Source: Corythucha ciliata
Lineage: Eukaryota > Arthropoda > Insecta > Hemiptera > Tingidae
NCBI GenBank assembly: GCA_038030265.1
Contig: CM075943.1
Coordinates: 45,384,001 to 45,448,000 of the forward strand
Direction of reading: 5' to 3'
DNA: 64,000 nucleotides
Part shown: one piece after another, positions 1 through 11,494 of the stretch
How the letters are laid out: each line of letters begins with the position of its first letter
Position numbering within the stretch: the first letter of the stretch is position 1
Made by a program: the position numbers and the translations under genes
Notes under the pieces: model-generated
Database searches by the model: none
Told to the model about the DNA's origin: nothing
What the model saw: the letters and a program-made list of their open reading frames with translations, nothing else

Positions 1-1180
1 GGAATGGTTCATAATTGAGAACGCGCTGAATTTCATAACAACATTGGCGGATTTAAGGGGGGGGCTATAGGGACTTAGCCCCCCCCCCCAGTTGGACGTA
101 TTAGCCCCCCCAAGATGTTTATTCTCAAGCCCCTGTTCCACAAACTGTCAAATTGACAGTTTTTAACTCCAAAATGACAGTGTCTATAGGGCGACATTGG
201 CATGTTTAGAGGACGAAATTTACAGTTTCCGAGATAAATATGTCCATTAATTAATTCCAGTACGAAATTTATAGTTTTGAACGACGATATTGATAGTTTC
301 TAGTACTAGTAGTAGTAGGATATTCGTTATGTTGGAGGAAATTGAGATTCCAAGTCTAAAATATCCGTTCCTGAGACAAAATTGACAGTATTGTAAGTCG
401 AAATTGACAGTTTGAAATACGACAATCACAGTTTTGAATGTTGAAATTGACAGTATCTAGGGTGAAATTGACAGTTTATATGATGAAATTAGGAGTTTTA
501 GGACGACGTTGATAGTTTTGACAACGAAATTTACAACTTCCTGGACAAAATAGACAGTTTCAGAAAGGAATTGACTGTTTCTCGAACAAATGCAAGTTGA
601 TAGTTTCCAGGACGAAATTGAAAGTTTTGAATGATTCTTGAACGAAATTGACAGTTTGTAGGATGATCTTGGCAGTTTTAGGACGACACTGATAAGTTTG
701 GCGACGAAAGCGACTGTTTTGGGGACGAAATTGACTGTTTAAAAGTCGAAATTGTTAGATTTGAACATTTACTTGATAGTTTTTAGGGCGAAATTGACAG
801 TTTTGAACGACGAAATTGATAGTTTCTAGTACTCGACTGTTTTCGGCGAAGGGACTTAGAAATCTTCAGTTTCCGGAATCCCTTGACACAGTTTCTAGGA
901 AGACATTGGCAGATTCGAGGATGAAATTGACAGTTTGTGGGGCGAAATTTACAGTTTACGGGACGGAATCGTTTTGAGAGTTTTAACTGTTTCAGGTGAA
1001 GAGGTCCAAAAACCCCATGTTGTGAGCCCGAATGGTCCGCTATCTGAATCTCGAAATCAAGTTTTGTGATCTTCTGTTATGCAGGAGGAAATTGACAGAT
1101 TCCAAGTCAAGACTGTCAGTTTCTGGGGTGAAATTGGAGTTTTTTAAAGAATAAATTATCAGTTTCAAGGACAAAATTGA
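1..1180. repeat. Decayed ~30-bp minisatellite, family A
   Basis: About 35 imperfect head-to-tail units built on 'cgaaattgacagtttt' with short variable spacers such as 'gagga' or 'taggg'. Units differ strongly from each other, so the array is old. A poly-G run and a poly-C run lie at 58-90. No gene is visible; short open frames here are chance frames through the repeat. Confidence 0.75.
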
Positions 1181-1269
1181 CAGCTCGACCGAAACTGACA
1201 GTTGCCGAGGGAGGAATAAGAAAATCCATGCGGTCTGAGAAACCCGAATTCTCATCAGTGACTGAGTTT

Positions 1270-3350
1270 GCAATTTTTATTGCCTGACTAGTCGTTTTGG
1301 TGATAGTTAAGGTACCAATCGTCAGTTCAGGCATTTTTAAGACTCGAATGTTCAATTTGGCCATTATTGGAACGCGAGTGGTCGTTTTTAAGACGCAAAT
1401 CTATCAGTATAGCCATTGTGGGGGAGAGGGGAGGCATGAATTGTCAATACGACCAGCAGCCCGTTTTAGGGCTTGTCCAGTCTGTTCTACCACTTTCAAG
1501 GGGCCAATTGTCGTTGTCCCTGACGCTTTCCAAAGAGCGCGAATGACCAGTTTGACCATTTTTAGACCAAAACTTTGAGGATTGAAATTTTTAAGGCGTT
1601 TGGTTATTTCAGAGCACGAATCGTCAGTTCAGTCATTTTAAATGGCCTGATGGCCTTTTTGGCAATTTTCTCGGTGCGAGTCGTCATTTTAGGCATTTCC
1701 AGGGGACGAAACGTCCGTAAGAATTTAGGGTTTGAATGGTTAGTTTAGCAATTTATAAGGCATGAATCGCTAGATTCGCAATTTTTCGAATGGTTCCAAC
1801 GAGCAAAAATTTGTTTTTGGCGCAGTGAAATCCGTGAAATTGCTTTTTTAGGTTCAACCAGCAGCAAGTCACATTAGGCATTTTAATGGCATGAATCGTC
1901 AGTTAAGCCATTTCCAAGACGCAAATTATTAGTTCTGCTATTTTTAGGGCACAAATCCTCTGCTGGTGGACAAGTCGTCGTGGCTCAGTTTGTCCATTTT
2001 TGCGCAATGAATGGTAAGTTCGCCATTTCACTGGCACGAATTTGCACATTTAGCTATTTTTAGGGCGTGATTTACCAATCAAGCAATTTAATAGCCTGAG
2101 AGTCGGTAATCAGTTTCAAATAAAATCTAAAAGTTTACCCAGTCCATGAGGGGCATGTAGCTAACGCGGGTGGGGGGGGGGTCGGTGTGAGGACGGCCCA
2201 TGCTCGGTACGCAATCACAAGTGGTCAGCTTATCGCTTGAAGGGTGCAAATAGCCCTGTTTGGCCATTTTTTGGGTGCAGATAGCCACTCAAGTTTGAAG
2301 GCGCGAATCGTCTGTTTCTCTGTTTAGCCTTTGTAGAGCACAAACGGTCAGTTAGGCCATTCTTAGACCGTGAATTGCTGGTACGGGCTGTTTATGTCAT
2401 TTACAGGGTGCAAAATAGCGTAAATAGCCAGCTTTTAAGGCCAGGATCGTCAGTTTAGACATTTCCAAGGTGTGAAGGCTCAGTATGGCTATTTCTGACG
2501 CGCGAATGGCCAATTTTGCCATTTTCAGGGCATGAATCATCTGCTTTGGGATTTTCAAAGTGCGAATTGTCAGTTTAACCATTCACCGTAGGCCGCATAG
2601 AGTCAGTTTTACACATTTTATAGGGCGTGAATAGCCAGTTTGCCAATTTTAACGCTGCCAGTATGGCTATTCCTAGGGCATGAATCCGTCATTTTAGTCA
2701 ATTGTATGTTACGAACTCAGTTTTGACATTTGCATTGCGTGAATTATTAGTTTAACCATTTAGAGTACGCAAACAATCAGTTATGGGGTGCGAATTGTCA
2801 GCTTGCCATTTCTAGGTCGCAAATTGTCAGCATAGTCATTTATAGAGAGTGAATAGCCAGTGTGATATTTTCAGAGCATGAATCGTCAGTTTTTCTATTT
2901 CTAGGGTTTGTAAAATCTGTTAGGCCATAGATAATAAGCGCGAATCGTCAGTTTTGCTTTTTTGAGGACGCTATTAGTTCTGTCAAGCCAACGCCCGTAT
3001 GGTCATCCTTGGCGCGCAAATGGTTGATTTTGGAATATTTAGGGCAGGAATTGTCTGTTAAGGGATTAGCGGAGCGTGAATTGTTAGTTTGCCCATTTTT
3101 AGAGCAGCTTGGCCACTTTTTGAGCGGGAATCGCTAGTTTTAGCTAGTTGAGCTCGCGAATAGAAGATTTAGCCTTTTTCATAGCGGGATTCGTGATCTT
3201 TTCATGCATTTTCAGGGCTGCACGAACCGTCAGTCTAGTCACTTTTAGACCGCGTGAAGTCCTTTGGGCTTTTCTTTTTTTTTTTTTAAAGCGGTAATTG
3301 CCCGTTTGGCAATTTTTAATGCGTTTTAAGGTGGTAATAGGCAGTGAATT
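1270..3350. repeat. Decayed ~30-bp minisatellite, family B
   Basis: Dozens of imperfect units on the theme 'gcgaatcgtcagttt' followed by 'gccatttttaggg'. A short poly-G tract interrupts the array near 2171. The same family fills the element at 59122-60891, so this is probably the inside of a related mobile element whose ends I could not define. No coding signal. Confidence 0.75.
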
Positions 3351-4160
3351 GATAGCAAGCCATTTTTATTAGAGCGAAGTACACAATTTCATAAGCCTCT
3401 CCCTTGACTAAATCTTGGATCCGCGTCTGGACCCTGCGATATTTTGTTTTTAAAAACAGCAAGAGCCGTGAAATTTCTCTTTAAAATGAGCCAGTACGCT
3501 CATTTATCCTCTAAAAAGGTGTGAAATCCCGTTAAATTGGCTTGTCTTAAGGGAGCCAGCCCCATGAAATTGGTTTCTGACCTACGAAATCCGACAAATT
3601 TGGTCTCAAAAAGTGCCAAACCGGCAAATTTTGTTATTGAAGTAGCCAAAACCACGAAATTGGTTTTCGCGGTGTGTTCAATCCGTGATATTTGGACATC
3701 GAAAGTGTCTAATGAGCGGAATTTCATTCATGAAGAGTCAACCCGGTGCAAATTGGCTTTTTAGGGAATCAATTCTGTGACATTGGCGTTTTGAGCGAGG
3801 AAAACCTTTGAAATTCGTTCTGAGAGCCCATAAAACCCCAGGGAGTTATTTGATCAAACTGATCAGATGTTAGGACCATTTAGACCCCAAATGGAGTCTA
3901 TGTGCGAAAGAACGAGTTTTTTCGAGCAATCCTAGGGCAAGATATGGCCCGGACGGCGGACGGACATTTTTTTTTTATTGCAGATTTGGATTCTACGCAC
4001 TTTGAAACGTAAAACTACAAATTTTGAGGGGGGGGGGGTCAAAAAAATTTGTTTGCGATACGATTACAAAGACTTATTATTGAGAAATAATAAGCCAAAA
4101 CTGAATTTATGAATTATTGGTGTAGAAGCGTGATTCCAAGTGTCTCCGCCCAAAATACGA
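3351..4160. repeat. Short 'ccgtgaaattgg' repeats and unassigned sequence
   Basis: From about 3460 to 3800 several imperfect copies of 'ccgtgaaattggcttt' occur every 30-45 bases. A poly-T run lies near 3969 and a poly-G run near 4026. Nothing else is recognised. Confidence 0.45.
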
Positions 4161-4769
4161 CTCAATTAAAAAGGAAATGAGGAAAAGCTACTCAAAAAAA
4201 GACTAGAAGAAGACAGGAGGTCCTCCTGCACCACCAACGCCAACTCTACCAGATGAGGAGATGGAGCTGAGAGATAGCATATTTTTGAGCTGCGCAGGCC
4301 CAGTAAACCAAAATCAATGAAAGAATATTTTATAAATATTTCATATATCAATGTTTAATCAACGTTTGTCGCGTCCCATTTAATAAATGTTGTTTAAATG
4401 ACACGAAACACTATTTATTGTAGATTGTACAAAATATTTAAAAAATGTTGTCTACTTTCATTTAATTAATGTTTTATAAATGGCTACTTCCAACGTTGAA
4501 ACAATATTAGTTATGTCCCTTTTTAAAATATTGTACAAATGATCGGTAATAATAATGATTAAATATGATGATCAAAAATATTGGTAGGTACCTACACCAA
4601 TTTTCGATACGTTGCCTCAAACTGGGTACTCGAATTTCAAACAGGCAGCTTTTTCGAAATTCCAATGCACAAACTCTGCGAAGTACTCCTGTAAGGAACG
4701 TCAGATTAACAATTATTTTCCGATTGGAAAACAAAAAAAGCAATACTCACAAAACAACGATTGAGGTCC
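4161..4769. other. AT-rich unassigned stretch
   Basis: AT-rich DNA. The part at about 4340-4530 resembles, in wording ('aatgttt', 'aatattgt', 'gctacttcc'), the inner foldback element at 5847-7616, so it may be a relic of that family. No gene seen. Confidence 0.3.
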
Positions 4770-5183
4770 CAAAAATCATTGAAATTAAAAGGGAAAGAAA
4801 CAATTCCGTCCCGTAACGTAGTTGCGGCAGCCCGAACCTTACATTACACCAGGGTATCGGCTGGTGCCCTGGAGGTCCGTTTAAAGCACACTTTGCCCCC
4901 TGTGCCATGCAGACCTTAGGTACGACCATACACCTTGTCTTGGGGAGGGGGGGGAGGGAAGGAAAAGCTGGAGGAGGTAGGAGACGCCGCCACCCCCTTC
5001 TGTCCCGGACTCAGGACAGCCCCTAACCCGTTGTTTGTCCACGAGGTCGTCGTATTCGGCCCCCATGTCCAAAGGGGGGTGTCCGATATTGGACTCCCTA
5101 AGGCACACGGAGCGCCTTATTCCGACCCAACCCACCATTGCACCGTATCAGGGAGCGGGTCCGCCCAATGGTGGGGTCCCCCA
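4770..5183. other. GC-rich unassigned stretch, possibly an old retroelement fragment
   Basis: Base composition changes sharply to GC-rich here, like the LINE fragments elsewhere in the window, but no reverse transcriptase, RNase H or zinc-knuckle motif is readable in any frame. The hAT-like element at 5192 is inserted at its right edge. Confidence 0.3.
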
Positions 5184-5846
5184 TCCACAACTAGTGTTGA
5201 ATCGATACCAACAAAGTATCGATACTTTACTCATTTGAAGTATCGAATGGTACTTGGTATCGGAAGAAAAGTATCGATACTCATATAACTTGTTTATAGT
5301 ATCGTATAAAAAGTATCGATATGTACTCGGTATCGGTACAGAAGTACCGATACCAAAAGTACTTGGTATTGATTCAAAAGTATCGATACTTTAGCGGTAT
5401 CGATTCAACAAGCTTGTAAGAAAACCCCTCCACCACCAACCAACAAAAGCACTACCATCTCTAATGATTTTTTGAGTCGTCAATCACTACTCCCTTTTAC
5501 AAATAAAGATTCATTTCAATCGAAACACAATGACTACTTAAGCTCGATGCACACTATGCAACTTTTGAAATAGGATTGCCTACCGGTTTTAAAAAATATC
5601 CGGTCACAACCGGGGACCATATATTTTCTTTCGGCCTCCAAATAAATAGCAAACATGCTACGAAAAATGCATAGTGTGCACCGAGCTTATAACTCTCTTA
5701 CTTAACCGATACTTTTACGGCACCGAATGAATACACCCGATACCGAACATCTACTCATTTGAATCAATACCCATTCGATACCGAGTAAAAGTACTCATTT
5801 GAATCAATACCCATTCGATACCGAGTATTTACTTGTTTGAATCAAT

Positions 5847-7618
5847 ACCCCCAAGTAGCACAGTAATATTTTCCCAATGTTTATTTAATATTGTTACGTT
5901 GTAACAATATTGGTAATGTAAATTAAATATTGAAAAAATGTTTTTTTGTTAATGGAATCTTAATGTTTCGACACAAATATTTTTCCAATGTTCAATTTAT
6001 ATTTATAATATAATATTTTTTCACCACTTCACGATAATCATTTATCCAATATTTCTTGGTTATGGTTAATCCAACATTATTTTTACAACATGAAATTCAT
6101 ATTGGTCGAGTAGTGCTTAAAATGAGTAGAAGTACGAGCATTTTTTAAATGTTGCTTTCCAATTTAGCACAAAATATTCGGTTTAAAACCAATTCCAAAA
6201 CCAACTGGTTATAAAATCAACGATGTCTCGTGAAGACGAGAATCTTAAGGTCTTTAACCGTTATGGGAAATTAAATTAAGTGATTTTTTCGTGATTGTTC
6301 AGTGCATTTTCCAGAATTATTGTGTTAACCTTTTATTGGTGCTTTTCAGGTGGCAAGTGGGAGAAGTAGGGCCTGTCTCTCTTTTTCTTTTTTCTGTAAC
6401 TTCGCTTTGAAGAGAACTTAAATTTAAAAAATGCGCCTTAGGTCCCATTTCGATGGTGGAAAATAACAATTATGATACGTGCGACTACGACTCATTCTCA
6501 GTACGTAAAATTAATCGCGAAGAAAAAAACAGCAAAATGAAATGGGCAGAGGTTTTGTTTTAACTGTGGCCTACCACGAGGTGACACGATAGAGGGAAGG
6601 GGAACAACGAAGGTCAAAGTTGTGCCCACGCCATGCGCGTTCGTACAAGTTGTTGGGGGGTTTAGAACAAGAAAAGACCTTAAGTCCGTATTATTTGCTT
6701 GCTACTGGCAGTGTCAGTACTGGCCTTCGCGTGAGCGTAAGCGATTTTCAAAACAGTTATGGGTGGAATTTCCCTACAACAATGGGTGAGTACTAATAAC
6801 TCGCATAGATTCTTATACTTGAGCTATTAATAGTAAAACGTCGTTCGTTTTCAACAGCGGGACCGTGTTGTGACGGGAAGGAAAAATTTGCCTCCGAATG
6901 AAGTAGAGACTTCAACTTCTGGAGGAGAACAGCTCGCTTAAATCGCTTCAAACGCATCATGTAAAGAGTTAGCGGCAAAATAATAACGACTCGAGTAAGC
7001 TGCAACGAGATAACGTCATATAACGTCAATTATTTTCGTGTTTGAAATTTTGGTAAATAATTTTGTCTGATTCCGTCACGCGATTTTTTAAAATTGTCAT
7101 AATATATTCTTAGGGTTTATATTTATTTTAAGAATATACCCGAAATGTTTGAAAAATTACACCAGTAATTGATTTCACATTAGACCAGTTTCATCAAGGT
7201 GTTTGGAAATTGTTTGGAGCAGAGTTTCCCTGAAACCAGCCAATAAAATTTAAATTATTACATTTTATTGGCTGGTCCCATGGCAACTCTGATCCGAACA
7301 TGTTTCAAACACCTTGCTGCATCACAGCCTATAATTGCCTCTTAAATATTTATTTCACGTGTTTGAACCAATATTTTTGATATACCGACCCAATATATCT
7401 ATTCAATATTGTGCCACAATATTTTTTGTATACTTTTCTTGGCATATTTTAACAGTGTTTGTGGCGCAATATTTTCTATACATGAGGAATTAATCTTGAT
7501 AAAACATTATTAATGGTCATTGAAATAATGTTATTTAAATGGGACATTCAACATGTTTTTTTAATATTCTAGAAAAACGTTTAAGAAATATTATTTCATT
7601 GAATTTTGCTACTTGGGC
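5847..7618. mobile_element. Inner foldback element nested in the hAT-like unit
   Basis: Bounded by the inverted motif 'ccaagtagca' on the left and 'tgctacttgg' on the right, exactly where the 'gataccgagt' array of the host element is interrupted. Both ends carry AT-rich 'aatatt' sequence. The middle (6200-7000) is unassigned and not obviously coding. The host array resumes at once at 7619, which supports an insertion. Confidence 0.5.
7190..7320. mobile_element. Hairpin MITE
   Basis: Arms with the outer motif 'caaggtgttt' on the left and 'aaacaccttg' on the right, and the inner motif 'accagccaataaaa' on the left and 'ttttattggctggt' on the right, pair across a short AT-rich loop. A diverged relative lies at about 17996-18115. 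No ORF. Confidence 0.5.
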
Positions 7619-8041
7619 CATTCGATACCGAGTAAAAGTACTCATTTGAAACGATACCGAATCAATACCCATTCGATACCAAGTATTTACTCGTTTGAAT
7701 CAATACCCATTCGATACCGAGTATTTACTTGTTTGAATCAATACCCATTCGATACCAATTAAAGTACTCATTTCAAACGGTACGTGTCCGATGCCGGGAG
7801 TTCACTTGTTTAAATTAATTTTAAAAATTAAAAAAATATAAATTACTCGGTATTGATTGAAAAGTATCGAATCGTACTCAGTATCGAATGAAAAGTATCG
7901 ATTCCTGAAGTACTCATTTCCCAGTATCGAAATAGTACTTGGTATCGAAAAAAAGTATCGATACCAAAACTACTGGCTAGCGATTGAAAATTATCGATAC
8001 TTTATTTTATTTACTAGTATCGATTCAACACTATCCGCAAC

Positions 8042-9160
8042 CCGTGGGACGCGCTCGATAGGGGAAACGAACCCCGTGAAAGGTTTGTAGCCAGACGGGA
8101 GCCCACGATGTACGTGATACACCACGCAAAATCCGACTTACTCTGATTTCTGACTCGGTCAATTCCACCCTCTGTTTCGTATTGTCTATCTGGGGTCCTC
8201 CTAATTTGCGGACCAACAAAACGAATTCTGCGGACCAGCCCATAACTCTCCGTAAAGCGTTCCAACTGGGCTGATTTTCTGTAATTATACTTTACTCTGG
8301 CGGCAGTACAAGCCATCAAAATTTGATGACAATCCGGTAATTTGCTGACCCCCCTCTCCCGCAGCACAACTAGTTGAATTCTGCGGACCAGCCCATAACT
8401 CTCTGTAAAGCGTTCCGACTGGGCTGATTTTCTGTGAATATACTCTTCTCTGGTGGCAGTACAAGCCATCAAAATTTGATGACAATCCGGTTTGCCTAGC
8501 TGTGTTTGTAACTTTTTGTAATAGTAACCGGATCTAGTTCGCGCTCTCCTCTGTTCCGCCCTCAGCCCGGCAATTGAGCCTAGGACGGAGCCGGTGGTCC
8601 GCCTTGCACGAGCGCTTCACTGCGCCATTTTTTACGATTGTCCGGTGGTCGCTGGCCGCCAGCATGTTTATCGTTCAATGTTTTTGTTGTTAGTTTAGTT
8701 TTTCTTCTCTTATTATTATTTTTCGAGTTATTAGTTTTCGCTGAACTTCAAAGATTGAAGGCCGCGTCCTTTTGGCCAATCCAGAATCCAGTACGATGTG
8801 CTATAATCATCATCTTTTTTTGTGGGATGTTATTTTGTTATTTTTCTCATTGCCGCTAGCTGCACAGTGATAAACACTGTTTGTCGTTTTACGCCCGCGG
8901 ATGTACAGTTCTCCTTTTTTATGTCCGTCCTTACTGAAAGTTTTGAAAAGGGAGTTTCCCCTAATCATTTATTGCATTCATTAATTACCATTGGGTTACT
9001 CTGAATCACATGTGCAGGATCTGTGATGGGACCACCGGAGTAAAGTATAATTACAGAAAATCAGCCCAGTCGGAACGCTTTACGGAGAGTTATAGGCTGG
9101 TCCGCAGAATTCGTTTTGTTGGTCCGCAAATTAGGAGGACCCGTCAATCTGCACACCGGC
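8042..9160. repeat. Threefold repeat module in direct and inverted copies
   Basis: A module of about 120 bp containing 'gaattctgcggaccagcc', 'gtaaagcgttcc' and 'gggctgattttctgt' occurs at about 8195-8310 and again directly at about 8370-8480, and is inverted at about 9035-9150. The first two are also each followed by 'gatgacaatccgg'. The layout is that of a foldback element with a partly duplicated left arm. The 500-bp centre has no convincing coding sequence. Confidence 0.5.
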
Positions 9161-10930
9161 AAATTTGACCTTCTGCGTTGTTTCTATGACTTTTTGCTGC
9201 AGTTCAGCGAATGCCTGCAAATACCGCGGTGTGGTGGACACCCTCGGTTGTGGATAAAACAGTTCATTCATCTGCATATTTGAATGTAATTTACCTTTTT
9301 CAGTTCCGTATGAATTTCAGATCCCATTTTCAACTTAAAAAGACACCAAAATTCACTTTAAATCGCCGTAATAACAATAATCCACAAATTTAAGAAGGAT
9401 ATCAACTATTAAGAGATATTGGGGCCCAGGAAGTTTACTCTATGGTTACCCACCCAAGAAGGTTACTTGAACTAGGCGCCTAAAAAGGTGAACAACTTGA
9501 TACAAAAAGCGATGTTTTTGCTAATTTTGGCGCTGTTTCAAGACACTATTCTCGGATTAAACAGAATTTCCTATAATAATGTCCCCAATTTGGTTAATGA
9601 ATGAGTCAGAAAAAGGTTTGAGGTGTCACGTTCCCATATTTGGTAAGAACCCGCTCGTTCAAACGGGTAATAGACCAATTGTTTCCTGTTTTGAATAGAA
9701 TTAACAATTTATTTCTTCATAACACAATAGGTTTTTTAAACCGCGGAGGCGGCTAGTAAACACCTCCCACCATCGTTAGCGTTGCACAACACACGTCCGT
9801 CTCCGCTTGTCAAGGGAAAATCAGCTGTCGTAATGTACCACCTTCGAACTCCCACCCCCTCCCCACCAATTATCCGTCAGTCACGGTTTAGCTCCGTAGT
9901 TTACGTGCAAGGAGTTTTGGATTTTCGATGTGTTTGTTTTCATTTGCGAAATGTGTTTAATAATTTATGACGGTCAAATTCTGCCGATCTACCAAAATGT
10001 CAAAGGAAAAGGGTAGTGTTTGTGTTGAGAACCAGCTTTACAATAGTGGGAAAGCTAGAAGATAAAAGGTGATTTGTGTCATAAGTTTTTCCAATTATGT
10101 ATTTAGTTTTAAAATATCGAAAATTTAGGGTTCCCTAACCGCTAATTTAAGTCCCTTTCACCTTAATGTCACTGTCGTTCCGCATATTATCTACCCTGTT
10201 TGATAACAGATACCAAGCACTTCATGTTTATGATGCTGTTTAGACTTTCATTTCGTTTCATTTCGGTTCATTTAGTTTTCAAGAGTTCAAGAGTCGAGTT
10301 TTTTCACTTTCTACTACCTATTGACCAGATGGATGTTCTGGTACAAAAGATAGTTCTGCGATTAATCATCAAATCAAGGGGCAAGCCCCCATCACAAGAC
10401 TCTTGCGCTCTTGAACCGTATTTTCCAATAAGCTGAACTGAACCTTTAGGCCCTATCGACGCTAATTCAATAATTTCGAGGAATTCAATTATCAGAGTAA
10501 ATTTCAGCCATCCCTCATTAATCAAAGGAGGCAAGGCCGCTCACCCAACCGCCAGTTGAAATTAAATCGGTCCCTCCTGATGGTTGGGTGGGGGGGGGCA
10601 TAAAATATTAACGGGTCTGTGTAAAATTAGGGGGAAAAAACGCTAATCCACATCAAAAATTAAAGGAAAAATGCCAATGCCGGATTGAGATATAAGAAAA
10701 ACGAGGATAAAATTGAAGAAACCAGTAGTTAGCGCAGCAAGCACACACAAAAATCTCTAATTTTCAGCTCAAATTTGGAAAAAGTGATAATTCCCTGCAA
10801 GTAAATTGCTAATTTGCAGTAACATTGAGGAAAATTCCAATTCGTGCCAAACATTGAGATCATTTAGGGTTTGTCTAAAACGCAATCTGCAAGATTAACA
10901 ACTCGCATCTGCAGATTAACACCTAAAATT
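9161..10930. other. Unassigned intergenic DNA
   Basis: No repeat family, RNA gene or coding domain recognised. Short open frames at 9782-9970 and 10200-10436 show no domain or splice context. A poly-G run lies near 10590. Confidence 0.4.
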
Positions 10931-11494
10931 CCGTAATTCAACGAAAATAGGTCTTGAAATAGAAAAGAAAAATAAGAATAATATCCCATTAAAATAAGGT
11001 GTCGAAGGTTGCAATGGGGTAGATGATTTTTTTGTTTCATGTTGTTGGGGGTGGTGTAGGTATGATGTGTTCAAATTGTTGACCTCGAAAAACCTCGGGA
11101 TCATCCTTGAATTCGGGAAAGACGGCGCAATTTTTGGATTTTTTTTTTCGGGTTTAGGCACTTTTTTTGCTTAAGTAGCCATTTCTCGGCTGTGACTGCG
11201 AAGTAACATTTCAAAGCAGGCAAAATTTCAGACAAAACTTTTCCCAAAGTTGGGATCTGGAGGTATCAAAGTGTCTAAGATAGAGATCGTCAAATGTAGG
11301 ATAACTTTTTAAAAGTGACAAATGATGTTGATATTTCCATGTCTTCATCATCTGTAACCACGTGGAATCATTTTAGTGGTCAAAATGGTGCACGGCTAAA
11401 CGGATTTAGGCTAAACGTTTCAACAAAGAGAAGGCAGAACGATAACTGTCGGTAGTTCTTACTTGCATTAGTTGGCACGGCCGTTACTCGTAGT

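Larger units (their letters stand above)
5192..8033. mobile_element. hAT-like non-autonomous foldback element
   Basis: Ends are inverted repeats: 'tagtgttgaatcgatacc' on the left and its near complement on the right. They are flanked by 8-bp direct repeats tccacaac (5184-5191) and tccgcaac (8034-8041), one mismatch. An 8-bp duplication is the hAT signature. Inside each end are arrays built on 'gtatcgatac' and 'cgataccgagt' (5200-5415, 5710-5850, 7617-8030). A second foldback element occupies the middle. No transposase is readable, so it would depend on an enzyme supplied elsewhere. Confidence 0.7.

Noticed and set aside
1..3350. Regularly spaced repeats that could suggest a CRISPR array
   Set aside because: Units are too variable, spacers are not unique and of constant length, there are no cas genes and the DNA is eukaryotic. 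It is a decayed minisatellite.
4935..5288. Open frame of 117 codons in GC-rich DNA
   Set aside because: No domain or splice context, low-complexity start, and it runs into the end array of a mobile element.
8014..8472. Minus-strand open frame of 152 codons
   Set aside because: It runs through the duplicated 120-bp module, so the protein repeats itself only because the DNA does.
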